This document shows, one piece after another, positions 45,301 to 52,581 of a DNA stretch of 64,000 bases; position 1 is the first letter of the stretch, and each line of letters opens with the position of its first letter. The notes beneath the pieces were generated by a model, which saw nothing but the letters and a program-made list of their open reading frames with translations, did not search any database and was not told where the DNA came from. The stretch covers positions 62,001 to 126,000 of the forward strand of contig NZ_LMPD01000005.1 in NCBI RefSeq assembly GCF_001424305.1. Reading direction: 5' to 3'. Position numbers and translations under genes: made by a program. The stretch is from Pedobacter sp. Leaf176 (GTDB lineage: Bacteria; Bacteroidota; Bacteroidia; Sphingobacteriales; Sphingobacteriaceae).

Positions 45301-45341
45301 TATCAGCAGTTTACAGATTAGGTCTTCAGGTTACTTTCTAA
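42327..45341 (+). CDS. SusC/RagA family TonB-linked outer-membrane transporter
   Basis: This 1004-residue protein has a signal peptide (ISVLAVFCLLAINLAFAQ) and a carboxypeptidase-regulatory-like domain at about 28-105 (VKGRVTDGGDKTTIPSVSVL). The SusC signature VVVGYGTQRKIDVTGSVATV follows, then a TonB plug (SNAVSALQGKVAGVSITNNG, SVSILKDASSQSIYG), and a 22-strand barrel ending with the aromatic residue in VYRLGLQVTF. It imports oligosaccharides across the outer membrane together with the next gene product, SusD. It is the first structural gene of the locus, and the following gene begins 11 nt after its stop. Confidence 0.97.
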   Translation: MKRIFTRISVLAVFCLLAINLAFAQNITVKGRVTDGGDKTTIPSVSVLIKGTQNGTQTDASGAYSISAPANATLVFQYLGYTTQEIPVNNRTTINVELASSSQQLEQVVVVGYGTQRKIDVTGSVATVKGEDISKQASSNAVSALQGKVAGVSITNNGAPGSSPQITIRGTGTIYGNTGILYVVDGVWYDDISFINPSDIESVSILKDASSQSIYGIRAANGVMLVTTKRGKTGEPTITYNGSAGFRAVTNQVEMANATEYATIINELSASNGANPLFANPSSFGTGTNWYNQAFRNAFQTIHQVSVNGGSEKTTYNFSLGYNNEDGIVKTQNWKRYTAKLSNDFQVLKSLKVGYTVSGTSINSNDIDGGIFRQLYAAGPVVPVYYADGSYGDANDFSLGGGNNFNPQVTLDYYNQQSKNYRINGNVYAELTFLKNFTFRTSAGGDFGQNEVRGYTPLYAATQGQRTTQSTLRISRNETRNWILENTLTYKNTFGDHSITVLAGTTAQRRKSYFVNATAFDVPNSSDGDLYLSLGTAATRTVVDGGSLSTSNSYFGRLNYSYKDKYLLNATLRGDAASQFYGGGDLWGYFPAIGAGWVISNEDFMKDQKVFNYLKLKGSWGKVGNAGVPVNPTTLTVAQGGNLVAFFNGVGYTGANVNSLVPSFLNWERTTGTDIGIEARFLDNRLSIETGVYNKKTEQAIFEIPILSSIGTSSGTLVGNQADFQNRGFEFLATYADKTKSGFSYSVSGNIGINNNKILSVVTGQNPIYAGGAGIANGALATRTIQGGAIGEFFGYKVGGIFQTAAEVAASAQTGAKPGDFRYVDQNGDNIIDGKDRVVLGNPNPKYSYGLNTTFGYKNFDLTLDIQGVAGVDVYNANVAYRFGNENFSKDFYDNRWRGAGTSNTYPSANVGSNANAAPNSFYVEDGSYIRIRNIQLGYALPSVLMNKWKMQRVRVFVDAQNAINIFGYKGFTPEIGGSPTNAGIDASVYPLSAVYRLGLQVTF

Positions 45342-45352
45342 TAAATACAGAA

Positions 45353-46837
45353 ATGAAAATATCTTATAAAAATAATTATATACAAAAGATTGGCCTTGTT
45401 GCTTTATGTGTCGGCCTGTTCGTATTGCCTGCATGTAAAAAAAGCTTTTTAGATGTAGATCCCCAGGCGCAACAGCCTGCAGTTACCTTTTGGAAAACGC
45501 AGGATGATGCAACTAAAGCAGTAAACTCGATTTACGCTAACTTAAGAAGTTGGGAAAACACCGCTTTTCCTGCTCTTGCTGTAGAAAGTATTCCTGGTGA
45601 TGATGCTGAAAAAGGAAGCTCGGCAAATGATGCGAGTTATTTGAATGGCTTTGATCAGTTTACAGTCACTTCTACCGAAGGTCAATTACAAGGTTTCTGG
45701 ACAGGTCAGTACCAAAACATTAACCTTTGTAATCAAGTTTTGGATAACATTCCGGCAATTAGCATGGACGCAAATCTTAAAGCCCGTTATTTGGCGGAGG
45801 CTAAATTTGTTCGCGCATACTCTTATTTCCGTTTGGTTCGTGCATTTGGTGATGTGCCTTTGCGTTTAACCGTACCTAAAGATGCTTCGGAATTTAACAT
45901 TCCAAGAACACCTAAAGCGCAAGTTTGGGCGGCAATTGAAAAGGATTTAACTGATGCTGCTGCAGTATTACCACAAGCTTACACATCAGTTGATTTAGGA
46001 AGAGCAACAAAAGGTGCTGCATTGGCTTTACATGCAAAAGTTGCCATGTATCAGCAAAAATGGGCCGATGTACTGTCGTTAACGAATACAGTTATGACAT
46101 TAGGTTATAACCTGGTTCCAAACTATGAACAAAGCTTCCGTTTGAATAATGAAAATAGTGTTGAATCAGTTTTTGAAATTCAATGTGAAATTATACCGGC
46201 TATTGCAGGTTCTGCAACCTCACAATACAGCCAGGTTCAAGGCGTAAGAGGAAGTGTTGGTGGATGGGGATTTAATGTTCCTACAGCCACTTTAGCTGCT
46301 GCGTATGAGCCTGGAGATACTAGAAGAGACGCAACAATTATTTTTAGAGGTGAAACCACCCCACAAGGTGATGCCATTTCTGCTACGGGTGACAATCCGA
46401 TGTATAATCAGAAATCTTACGTTCCATTTTCACAAATTATAACAGGTTATAACGAGGGTGCCCAACAAAATGTGAGAGTCTTACGCTTTGCAGACGTACT
46501 GCTAATGAATGCAGAAGCAGCTAATGAGCAAGGTAATCCAACGCTAGCCAGGACCTCATTGAACCGAGTTCGTGCACGTGCAAGAGGTGGTGTTGCAGGC
46601 GTTTTGCCTGATGTTACAACTTCAGATAAAGATGCTTTGCGTACAGCAATTCAGAAAGAAAGACAAGTAGAATTCGCTATGGAATCCGATCGTTATTTTG
46701 ATGTAATCCGTCAAGGCCGTGCAGCCGCAGTTTTTGGGCCAAAGGGTTGGAAAGCAAATAAAAACGAGGTTTGGCCAATCCCTGCTACCGAGATTGATAA
46801 AAGTGCAGGTACGTTAACACAAAACCCAGGTTATTAA
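45353..46837 (+). CDS. RagB/SusD family glycan-binding lipoprotein
   Basis: This 494-residue protein has a lipoprotein signal with Cys28 in LFVLPACKKSFLDVDPQ and the N-terminal SusD pattern (FWKTQDDATKAVNSIYANL). Tetratricopeptide-like helices follow (ARYLAEAKFVRAYSYFRLVRAFGDVPL), then the C-terminal signature VLRFADVLLMNAEAANEQGNPTLA and YFDVIRQGRAA. It forms the lid of the SusC pore on the cell surface and binds glycan. It is co-transcribed with susC (11 nt gap) and followed after 17 nt by the LamG lipoprotein. Confidence 0.97.
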   Translation: MKISYKNNYIQKIGLVALCVGLFVLPACKKSFLDVDPQAQQPAVTFWKTQDDATKAVNSIYANLRSWENTAFPALAVESIPGDDAEKGSSANDASYLNGFDQFTVTSTEGQLQGFWTGQYQNINLCNQVLDNIPAISMDANLKARYLAEAKFVRAYSYFRLVRAFGDVPLRLTVPKDASEFNIPRTPKAQVWAAIEKDLTDAAAVLPQAYTSVDLGRATKGAALALHAKVAMYQQKWADVLSLTNTVMTLGYNLVPNYEQSFRLNNENSVESVFEIQCEIIPAIAGSATSQYSQVQGVRGSVGGWGFNVPTATLAAAYEPGDTRRDATIIFRGETTPQGDAISATGDNPMYNQKSYVPFSQIITGYNEGAQQNVRVLRFADVLLMNAEAANEQGNPTLARTSLNRVRARARGGVAGVLPDVTTSDKDALRTAIQKERQVEFAMESDRYFDVIRQGRAAAVFGPKGWKANKNEVWPIPATEIDKSAGTLTQNPGY

Positions 46838-46854
46838 TCGCTTAATTAAAAAAA

Positions 46855-47679
46855 ATGAGAACAAAATATTTTTTATTGATGGCAGCTGTAACCTTGGGGT
46901 TATCATCATGCCAGAAAGAATTCGATCCTTCAAGCTATGCACCCGCATTAAATATTGGTGGGTATAACAGCGCTAAACAGGTTGCTGCAGCCAATTTGGC
47001 TGCATACTGGGCATTCGACGGAAGTTTAATCGACAGTGTATCCAACGGTGGCGGAACAAATACTGGTACAAGTTTTGGCACGGGTATTAAAGGAAAATCT
47101 TTGCAAGGCGCTGCCAATAGCTACGTGCTCAGCGTACCATCTGCAAAGGTAACTGGATTAACAAGCTTCACATTAACAGAGTGGATTAATACCCCACCGC
47201 CCTCAAATGGCATCGTTGGTTTATTCAGTCTTTCAAACAAATCCGAATTTTGGGGAAACATTGAAGTATTCGTAGAAAACGGAAGTACAAACGAAAACGG
47301 TAAATTAAGAATTCATATTAATAAGGGCGGAGATAAAACTTATGCTGCAGATAATGTGCTTAATTTATTTGGGAAATGGACTCAATTAGCTATTTCTTAT
47401 GATGCTACTTCAGGATCTGTTAAAGTTTATGTTAACGGCTCCAGAGTTAGTGCAGGTACGGTTACCGGTTTAACTGGCCCTTTAGCTTTCACAAATTCAG
47501 GGAACTTAGTTTTCGGAACGGTTCAATTTCAAACTAATCCAAGTCAAACTACTAGCACAGGTAAACAAGACTGGGCAAGTTTTTTAACCGGTCAAATTGA
47601 TGAGGTTAGATTGTACAATAAAGCATTGTCTGACGAAGAGGTTGGATACCTTTCTAAATTAGAAGCCAGAGGTAAATAA
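46855..47679 (+). CDS. LamG-domain surface lipoprotein (probable glycan binder)
   Basis: This 274-residue protein has a lipoprotein signal with Cys19 in LGLSSCQKEF. It contains one LamG/concanavalin-like beta-jelly-roll domain from about 48 to 265, with AAYWAFDGSLIDSVSNGG, NLFGKWTQLAISYDATSGSV and GQIDEVRLYNKALSDEEV as hallmarks. No catalytic motif is seen, so a glycan-binding role next to SusD is most likely, corresponding to the SGBP position in such loci. It is the third gene of the transcript. A Rho-independent hairpin follows before the first enzyme gene. Confidence 0.85.
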   Translation: MRTKYFLLMAAVTLGLSSCQKEFDPSSYAPALNIGGYNSAKQVAAANLAAYWAFDGSLIDSVSNGGGTNTGTSFGTGIKGKSLQGAANSYVLSVPSAKVTGLTSFTLTEWINTPPPSNGIVGLFSLSNKSEFWGNIEVFVENGSTNENGKLRIHINKGGDKTYAADNVLNLFGKWTQLAISYDATSGSVKVYVNGSRVSAGTVTGLTGPLAFTNSGNLVFGTVQFQTNPSQTTSTGKQDWASFLTGQIDEVRLYNKALSDEEVGYLSKLEARGK

Positions 47680-47711
47680 GTCTCTTAACTTTTAAACGGC
47701 ACAAACGAATA

Positions 47712-47741
47712 AAGGGTTGCCAGTAACGGCAGCCCTTTTTT
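47712..47741 (+). terminator. Terminator inside the glucan locus
   Basis: AAGGGTTGCC and GGCAGCCCTT form a 10-bp stem (one G-T pair) around AGTAAC, followed by TTTT. It separates the transport/binding genes from the enzyme genes and would lower enzyme expression relative to SusCD-LamG. Confidence 0.8.
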
Positions 47742-47749
47742 AATTTCCT

Positions 47750-49426
47750 ATGATGACAAAAATATTCCCATATTATTTAGTGCTATTTCTTTTTGTACTA
47801 TCATGCAAAAAAGGCAATTCGCCTGCTCCGGTAGATCCACCGGTTACACCGACACCTACATCTTTTTCCTTTTCCGATTTAAAAGTAAACGAAACCTACG
47901 CTGGCTTCACTTATTACGGTTTAAATAACAATCCCGTTGTTAAAATCACTTTCTCATCTCCTATAAATTTATCTTCCGTAGCCGGAAACATTACCCTAAC
48001 CGATGCAGGAGGTACAACTACTGCTTTCACTTCGACTTTAGAGAATAACGATAATACGATTGTAATTACGCCTGCAACGACTTTACAACCTATTACAAAA
48101 TATATACTAACAGCCTCAACTGGATTGTTATCCAAAACAGGAAGTAAACTTCAAAGTAATGTAACTGTTAATTTAGTTACCGCTGTTGATGATACGGATA
48201 AGTTCGCAAGAATTAGCGACGACGAGCTATTAACATTAGTTCAAAGACAAACCTTTAAATATTTCTGGGATTTTGGTCACCCAACAAGTGGTTTGGCTCG
48301 AGAAAGAAATACTTCAGGAAATACAGTAACATCAGGCGGTTCAGGTTTTGGTATAATGGCTTTGGTTACCGGCATAAGCCGCAATTTTATCAGCAGAGCT
48401 GATGGCTTGGCAAGAATGCAAAAGATAGTTGCTTTCTTAAAAACGGCAGATCGTTTTCATGGTGCTTATCCGCATTGGCTTGACGGAAATACAGGCAAAG
48501 TTATTCCATTCAGCACAAAAGATAATGGTGGCGATTTGGTAGAAACATCTTATTTGATGGCCGGATTAATTACCGCAAGACAGTATTTTAATGGAGGTGA
48601 CGCCTCTGAAACAACTTTGCGAGCTGACATAAATGCGATTTACAATGGTGTGGAATGGAGCTGGTATCGTAAAGATAATAGCAGCACACTTTACTGGCAC
48701 TGGAGCCCTAATTATAATTGGGATATGAATCTTCCGATAAAAGGTTGGAACGAATGTTTGGTAACTTATGTTATGGCTGCTGCCTCGCCTACCTATTCAA
48801 TTCCGAAAACAGTTTACGATACAGGTTGGGCACAAAACGGCGCAATGAAAAATGGTAATAGTTATTACGGGGTTCAACTACCTTTAGGTACTGCAAACGG
48901 CGGACCTCTTTTTTTCTCACATTATTCGTTTATGGGCATTAATCCCAAAGGCTTAACTGATGCTTATGCGAACTACGAAACGCAAACAAAAGCGCACACA
49001 CAAATTAATTATAATTATTGTAAAGCAAACCCGTTGAGTTTTTACGGTTATGGAGAAAACTGTTGGGGCTTAACAGCAAGCGATATTCCAAACGGATATA
49101 CGGCAAGCGCACCGGGTAATGATGTTGGCGTAATTGCGCCAACCGCAGCTTTATCATCATTTCCTTACACACCAACTGAATCCATGCAGGCGCTGAAATA
49201 TTTCTATTATAAACTTGGCAATAAAACCTGGGGAAGTTATGGCTTTTATGATGCTTTCTCTTTGCAGGGTCAGTGGTTTGCTTCTTCAACACTTGCTATA
49301 GACCAGGGGCCAATAATTGTAATGATAGAAAACTATCGCTCAAATTTAATCTGGAATTTATTCATGAGCGCACCTGAGGTAAAAGCAGGTATGCGCAACT
49401 TGGGTTTCAGCAGTCCAAATCTTTAA
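47750..49426 (+). CDS. GH144-type glucoamylase-family enzyme with N-terminal Ig-like domain
   Basis: This 558-residue lipoprotein (Cys19 in LFVLSCKKGN) has an Ig-like domain of Big_5 type at about 38-150 (VKITFSSPINLSSVAGNITL). A helical (alpha/alpha) toroid catalytic domain of the Glycoamylase/GH144 type follows at about 155-555, with LVQRQTFKYFWDFGHP, RFHGAYPHWLDGNTGKVIPF, DNGGDLVETSYLMAG, LYWHWSPNYNWDMN, FFSHYSFMGINPKGL, YGENCWGLTASD and AIDQGPIIVMIENYRS. Characterised GH144 members are endo-beta-1,2-glucanases. It is the longer of two adjacent paralogues and probably acts at the cell surface. Confidence 0.87.
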   Translation: MMTKIFPYYLVLFLFVLSCKKGNSPAPVDPPVTPTPTSFSFSDLKVNETYAGFTYYGLNNNPVVKITFSSPINLSSVAGNITLTDAGGTTTAFTSTLENNDNTIVITPATTLQPITKYILTASTGLLSKTGSKLQSNVTVNLVTAVDDTDKFARISDDELLTLVQRQTFKYFWDFGHPTSGLARERNTSGNTVTSGGSGFGIMALVTGISRNFISRADGLARMQKIVAFLKTADRFHGAYPHWLDGNTGKVIPFSTKDNGGDLVETSYLMAGLITARQYFNGGDASETTLRADINAIYNGVEWSWYRKDNSSTLYWHWSPNYNWDMNLPIKGWNECLVTYVMAAASPTYSIPKTVYDTGWAQNGAMKNGNSYYGVQLPLGTANGGPLFFSHYSFMGINPKGLTDAYANYETQTKAHTQINYNYCKANPLSFYGYGENCWGLTASDIPNGYTASAPGNDVGVIAPTAALSSFPYTPTESMQALKYFYYKLGNKTWGSYGFYDAFSLQGQWFASSTLAIDQGPIIVMIENYRSNLIWNLFMSAPEVKAGMRNLGFSSPNL

Positions 49427-49441
49427 TATACCTTCTACCAA

Positions 49442-50812
49442 ATGAAATATACATTCCGAATCCTTCTCGTTATTTTAGTCACCTCAGGCTTTCAGTGCAG
49501 CACCGATGCGCAAACCTTTGAGACAATAAAAACTGCCCCCCCAATTAAAAAAGGTTTATCAGACGATGCCTTGCTTGATGTGGTTCAAAAACAAACCTTT
49601 CAATACTTCTGGGATGGTGCCGAGCCAAATTCCGGTGCGGGAAGGGAGCGTTATCATGCAGATAACGTTTACCCTGAAAACGATAAGAGTACCGTTGCTA
49701 CAGGTGCAACCGGATTCGGGCTTATGGCGATTTTAAGTGGAGTCGACAGGGGTTATGTAACAAAAAAACAAGGGTTAGAACGTTTGAATAAAATCTTGAA
49801 TTTCCTGGAAAAAGCAGATCGTTTTCATGGCGCATGGCCTCATTGGATTGAAGGAACCACAGGAAAAGTACGCCCCTTTGGCAAAAAAGACAACGGTGGC
49901 GATTTAGTTGAGACTTCGTTTGTTGCTCAGGCTCTAATCTGTATTAAAGAATATTATAAAGACGGAACCAAAGCAGAAAAATCACTATCAAATAAAGCTG
50001 ATGAACTTTTTAAAGGAATTGATTTCAGCTGGTACCGAAACGGCGGACAAAATGTGCTTTACTGGCATTGGTCGCCTGAATATGCCTGGGAAATGAATTT
50101 CCCCGTTAAAGGCTATAATGAATGTTTAATTATGTATGTTATGGCGGCAGCCTCTCCTACCCATACCATTCCAGCCGAAGTTTATCACGAGGGTTGGGGT
50201 AGAAATGGTGGAATTAAAACTAATTTTAAGGTTTATGGCCATCCTTTTACATTGGATTACCAGGGACAGAAAAATGGTGTTGGTCCGCTATTTTGGGCGC
50301 ATTATTCCTATCTTGGCTTAAATCCTAAAGGACTGGAAGATCGATATGCTAATTATTGGGAAAATAATGTTAACCATACATTGGCTATTCACGATTATTG
50401 TGTTGCCAATCCAAAACATTTCAAAGGTTATGGAGAAAACAGCTGGGGTTTAACAGCCAGTTATTCTGTTAAAGGTTATGCAGCACACAATCCTCAAGAG
50501 GATTTTGGTGTAATTTCACCAACCGCAGCAATTTCTTCGCTTCCTTATACGCCAAAAGAATCAATTAAAGTTATCAGACATCTTTATGAAGATTTGGGAG
50601 ATAAGGTCTGGGGCAAATATGGCTTTTATGATGCTTATTCAGAAACCGATAATTGGTACCCAAAAAGGTATTTAGGTATTGACCAGGGACCAATGGTGGT
50701 AATGATAGAAAATTACAGATCAGGTTTGCTATGGAAATTATTTATGCAGAACCGGGATGTAAAAAATGGGTTAATAAAGTTGGGATTTCAAAGCCCTTCA
50801 TTGATAAAATAA
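49442..50812 (+). CDS. GH144-type glucoamylase-family enzyme (second paralogue)
   Basis: This 456-residue protein shares all main blocks with the preceding gene: VVQKQTFQYFWDGAEP, RFHGAWPHWIEGTTGKVRPF, DNGGDLVETSFVAQAL, YWHWSPEYAWEMNFPVKGYN, YGENSWGLTAS and GIDQGPMVVMIENYRSG. It lacks the N-terminal Ig domain. A signal sequence of lipoprotein type is present (SGFQC, Cys19), though the lipobox is weak. The two copies 15 nt apart indicate a tandem duplication followed by divergence. A periplasmic or surface endo- or exo-acting beta-1,2-glucanase is the likely role. Confidence 0.87.
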   Translation: MKYTFRILLVILVTSGFQCSTDAQTFETIKTAPPIKKGLSDDALLDVVQKQTFQYFWDGAEPNSGAGRERYHADNVYPENDKSTVATGATGFGLMAILSGVDRGYVTKKQGLERLNKILNFLEKADRFHGAWPHWIEGTTGKVRPFGKKDNGGDLVETSFVAQALICIKEYYKDGTKAEKSLSNKADELFKGIDFSWYRNGGQNVLYWHWSPEYAWEMNFPVKGYNECLIMYVMAAASPTHTIPAEVYHEGWGRNGGIKTNFKVYGHPFTLDYQGQKNGVGPLFWAHYSYLGLNPKGLEDRYANYWENNVNHTLAIHDYCVANPKHFKGYGENSWGLTASYSVKGYAAHNPQEDFGVISPTAAISSLPYTPKESIKVIRHLYEDLGDKVWGKYGFYDAYSETDNWYPKRYLGIDQGPMVVMIENYRSGLLWKLFMQNRDVKNGLIKLGFQSPSLIK

Positions 50813-50813
50813 C

Positions 50814-52559
50814 ATGAAGAAGACTTTACTTCTACTTTTCATTACGACGCTTTGTTTGGTTGCTTCGGCTCAGAAACAAAAAACCTATTGTAATCCGATT
50901 AACATCGATTATGGTTATACCCCTTTCGAATCCTTTACCGAATGGGGTAAACACCGTGCAACGGCCGACCCGGTTATTGTAAACTACAAGGGTGATTTTT
51001 ATTTATTCAGCACCAACCAATGGGGATATTGGCATAGTCCGGATATGCTAAACTGGAAATTCGAAGAACGAAAATTCCTTCGCCCCTGGAATAAAACCAA
51101 AGATGAACTTTGCGCCCCTGCAGTTGGCATTCTTGGAGATACAATGGTTGTCTTTGGCAGCACTTATACAAAAAATTTCACCTTGTGGATGAGTACAAAC
51201 CCAAAAGCCAATGAATGGAAACCATTGGTCGATTCTTTGGAAATAGGTGGCTGGGACCCCGCGTTTTTCACAGATGATGATGGCCGTTTTTACATGTACA
51301 ATGGCAGCAGCAACAACTATCCGGTTTATGGAGTAGAGCTTGATCGGAAAACTTTCAAGCCGATTGGAACCCGAATGCCGATGTACATTTTAGAATCATG
51401 GCGGTACGGCTGGCAGCGTTTTGGCGAAAATATGGATAATACTTTCCTCGATCCTTTTATTGAAGGCGCTTGGATGACAAAGCATAACGGCAAATATTAC
51501 TTTCAATACGGTGCACCCGGCACTGAATTTAGCGGCTATGCTGATGGTGTTATTGTCGGAAGCAAACCTTTATTTTATGACAGCCAGTTTACGCCTCAGT
51601 CCGATCCCTTAAGTTTCAAAGCGGGCGGGTTTTCACGCGGCGCAGGCCATGGAGCAACATTCGAAGATAACAGTAAAAATTATTGGCATGTTTCTACCAG
51701 CATCATTTGTGTAAAAAATACGTGGGAAAGAAGAATTGGTATCTGGCCTACTGGCTTTGATAAAGATGATGTAATGTGGACGAATACCGCTTTTGGCGAT
51801 TACCCGCTTTATTTACCTTCAGAGAGAAAAGAAGGCGGACCCGCCGGACCGGGATGGATGTTGATTAACTATAAAAAACCTGTAACCGTTTCTTCTACCT
51901 TAGGTTCGTTTAACGCAAATAACGCTGTAGATGAAAGTATCAAAACATATTGGAGTGCAAAAACCGCAAATAATGGAGAGTGGATTCAAACGGATTTAGG
52001 CAGTTTAGCCACCGTTAATGCCATCCAAATTAATTACGCAGATCAGGATGCAGAATTTATAGGGAAACAGGTTGGAATTTTTCATCAGTACAAAATTTTA
52101 TCATCAACAGACGGAAAGAAATGGACAACACTTGTTGATAAAAGTATGAACAAAACTGATGTTCCTCATGATTACATTGAGTTAGAAAAACCTGTAAAAA
52201 CAAGGTTTATAAAAATGGTAAATATCCACATGCCTACAGGAAAATTTGCCATTAGCGGATTACGGGTTTTCGGAAATGGTAACGGTGCGAAACCGGAAGC
52301 TGTAAAAAATCTGATTGTATTGAGAACCGAAAAGGATAAACGTAGCGCCTATATAAAATGGCAACCTGTCGATAACGCCTTCGCCTATAATTTGTATTAT
52401 GGCACGTCACCAGATAAGCTATATAATTGCATCATGATTCACGATTTAAACGAATACTGGTTTAAAGCAATGGATTTAAAGAAAAAATATTATTTCCGCA
52501 TCGAAGCAATTAACGAAAATGGTGTATCAAAAAAGACAGAGGTAAAAGAAGTTGATTAG
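50814..52559 (+). CDS. GH43-like glycosidase with discoidin and FN3 domains
   Basis: This 581-residue protein has a signal peptide (LLLLFITTLCLVASAQ). A five-bladed propeller of the GH43 type spans about 25-340, and the three acidic residues expected for catalysis are visible: Asp52 in ATADPVIVNY, Asp148 in GGWDPAFF and Glu217 in FIEGAWM. An F5/8 type C (discoidin) module covers about 345-475 (VDESIKTYWSAKTANNGEWI), and an FN3 domain ends the protein (AYIKWQPVDNAFAYNLYYG). Substrates of GH43 vary (arabinosides, xylosides, galactofuranosides). Its presence among beta-1,2-glucan enzymes suggests decorated glucan or another linkage. It follows GH144 by one base. Confidence 0.85.
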   Translation: MKKTLLLLFITTLCLVASAQKQKTYCNPINIDYGYTPFESFTEWGKHRATADPVIVNYKGDFYLFSTNQWGYWHSPDMLNWKFEERKFLRPWNKTKDELCAPAVGILGDTMVVFGSTYTKNFTLWMSTNPKANEWKPLVDSLEIGGWDPAFFTDDDGRFYMYNGSSNNYPVYGVELDRKTFKPIGTRMPMYILESWRYGWQRFGENMDNTFLDPFIEGAWMTKHNGKYYFQYGAPGTEFSGYADGVIVGSKPLFYDSQFTPQSDPLSFKAGGFSRGAGHGATFEDNSKNYWHVSTSIICVKNTWERRIGIWPTGFDKDDVMWTNTAFGDYPLYLPSERKEGGPAGPGWMLINYKKPVTVSSTLGSFNANNAVDESIKTYWSAKTANNGEWIQTDLGSLATVNAIQINYADQDAEFIGKQVGIFHQYKILSSTDGKKWTTLVDKSMNKTDVPHDYIELEKPVKTRFIKMVNIHMPTGKFAISGLRVFGNGNGAKPEAVKNLIVLRTEKDKRSAYIKWQPVDNAFAYNLYYGTSPDKLYNCIMIHDLNEYWFKAMDLKKKYYFRIEAINENGVSKKTEVKEVD

Positions 52560-52581
52560 TAATAGAATAACGTAACACATA

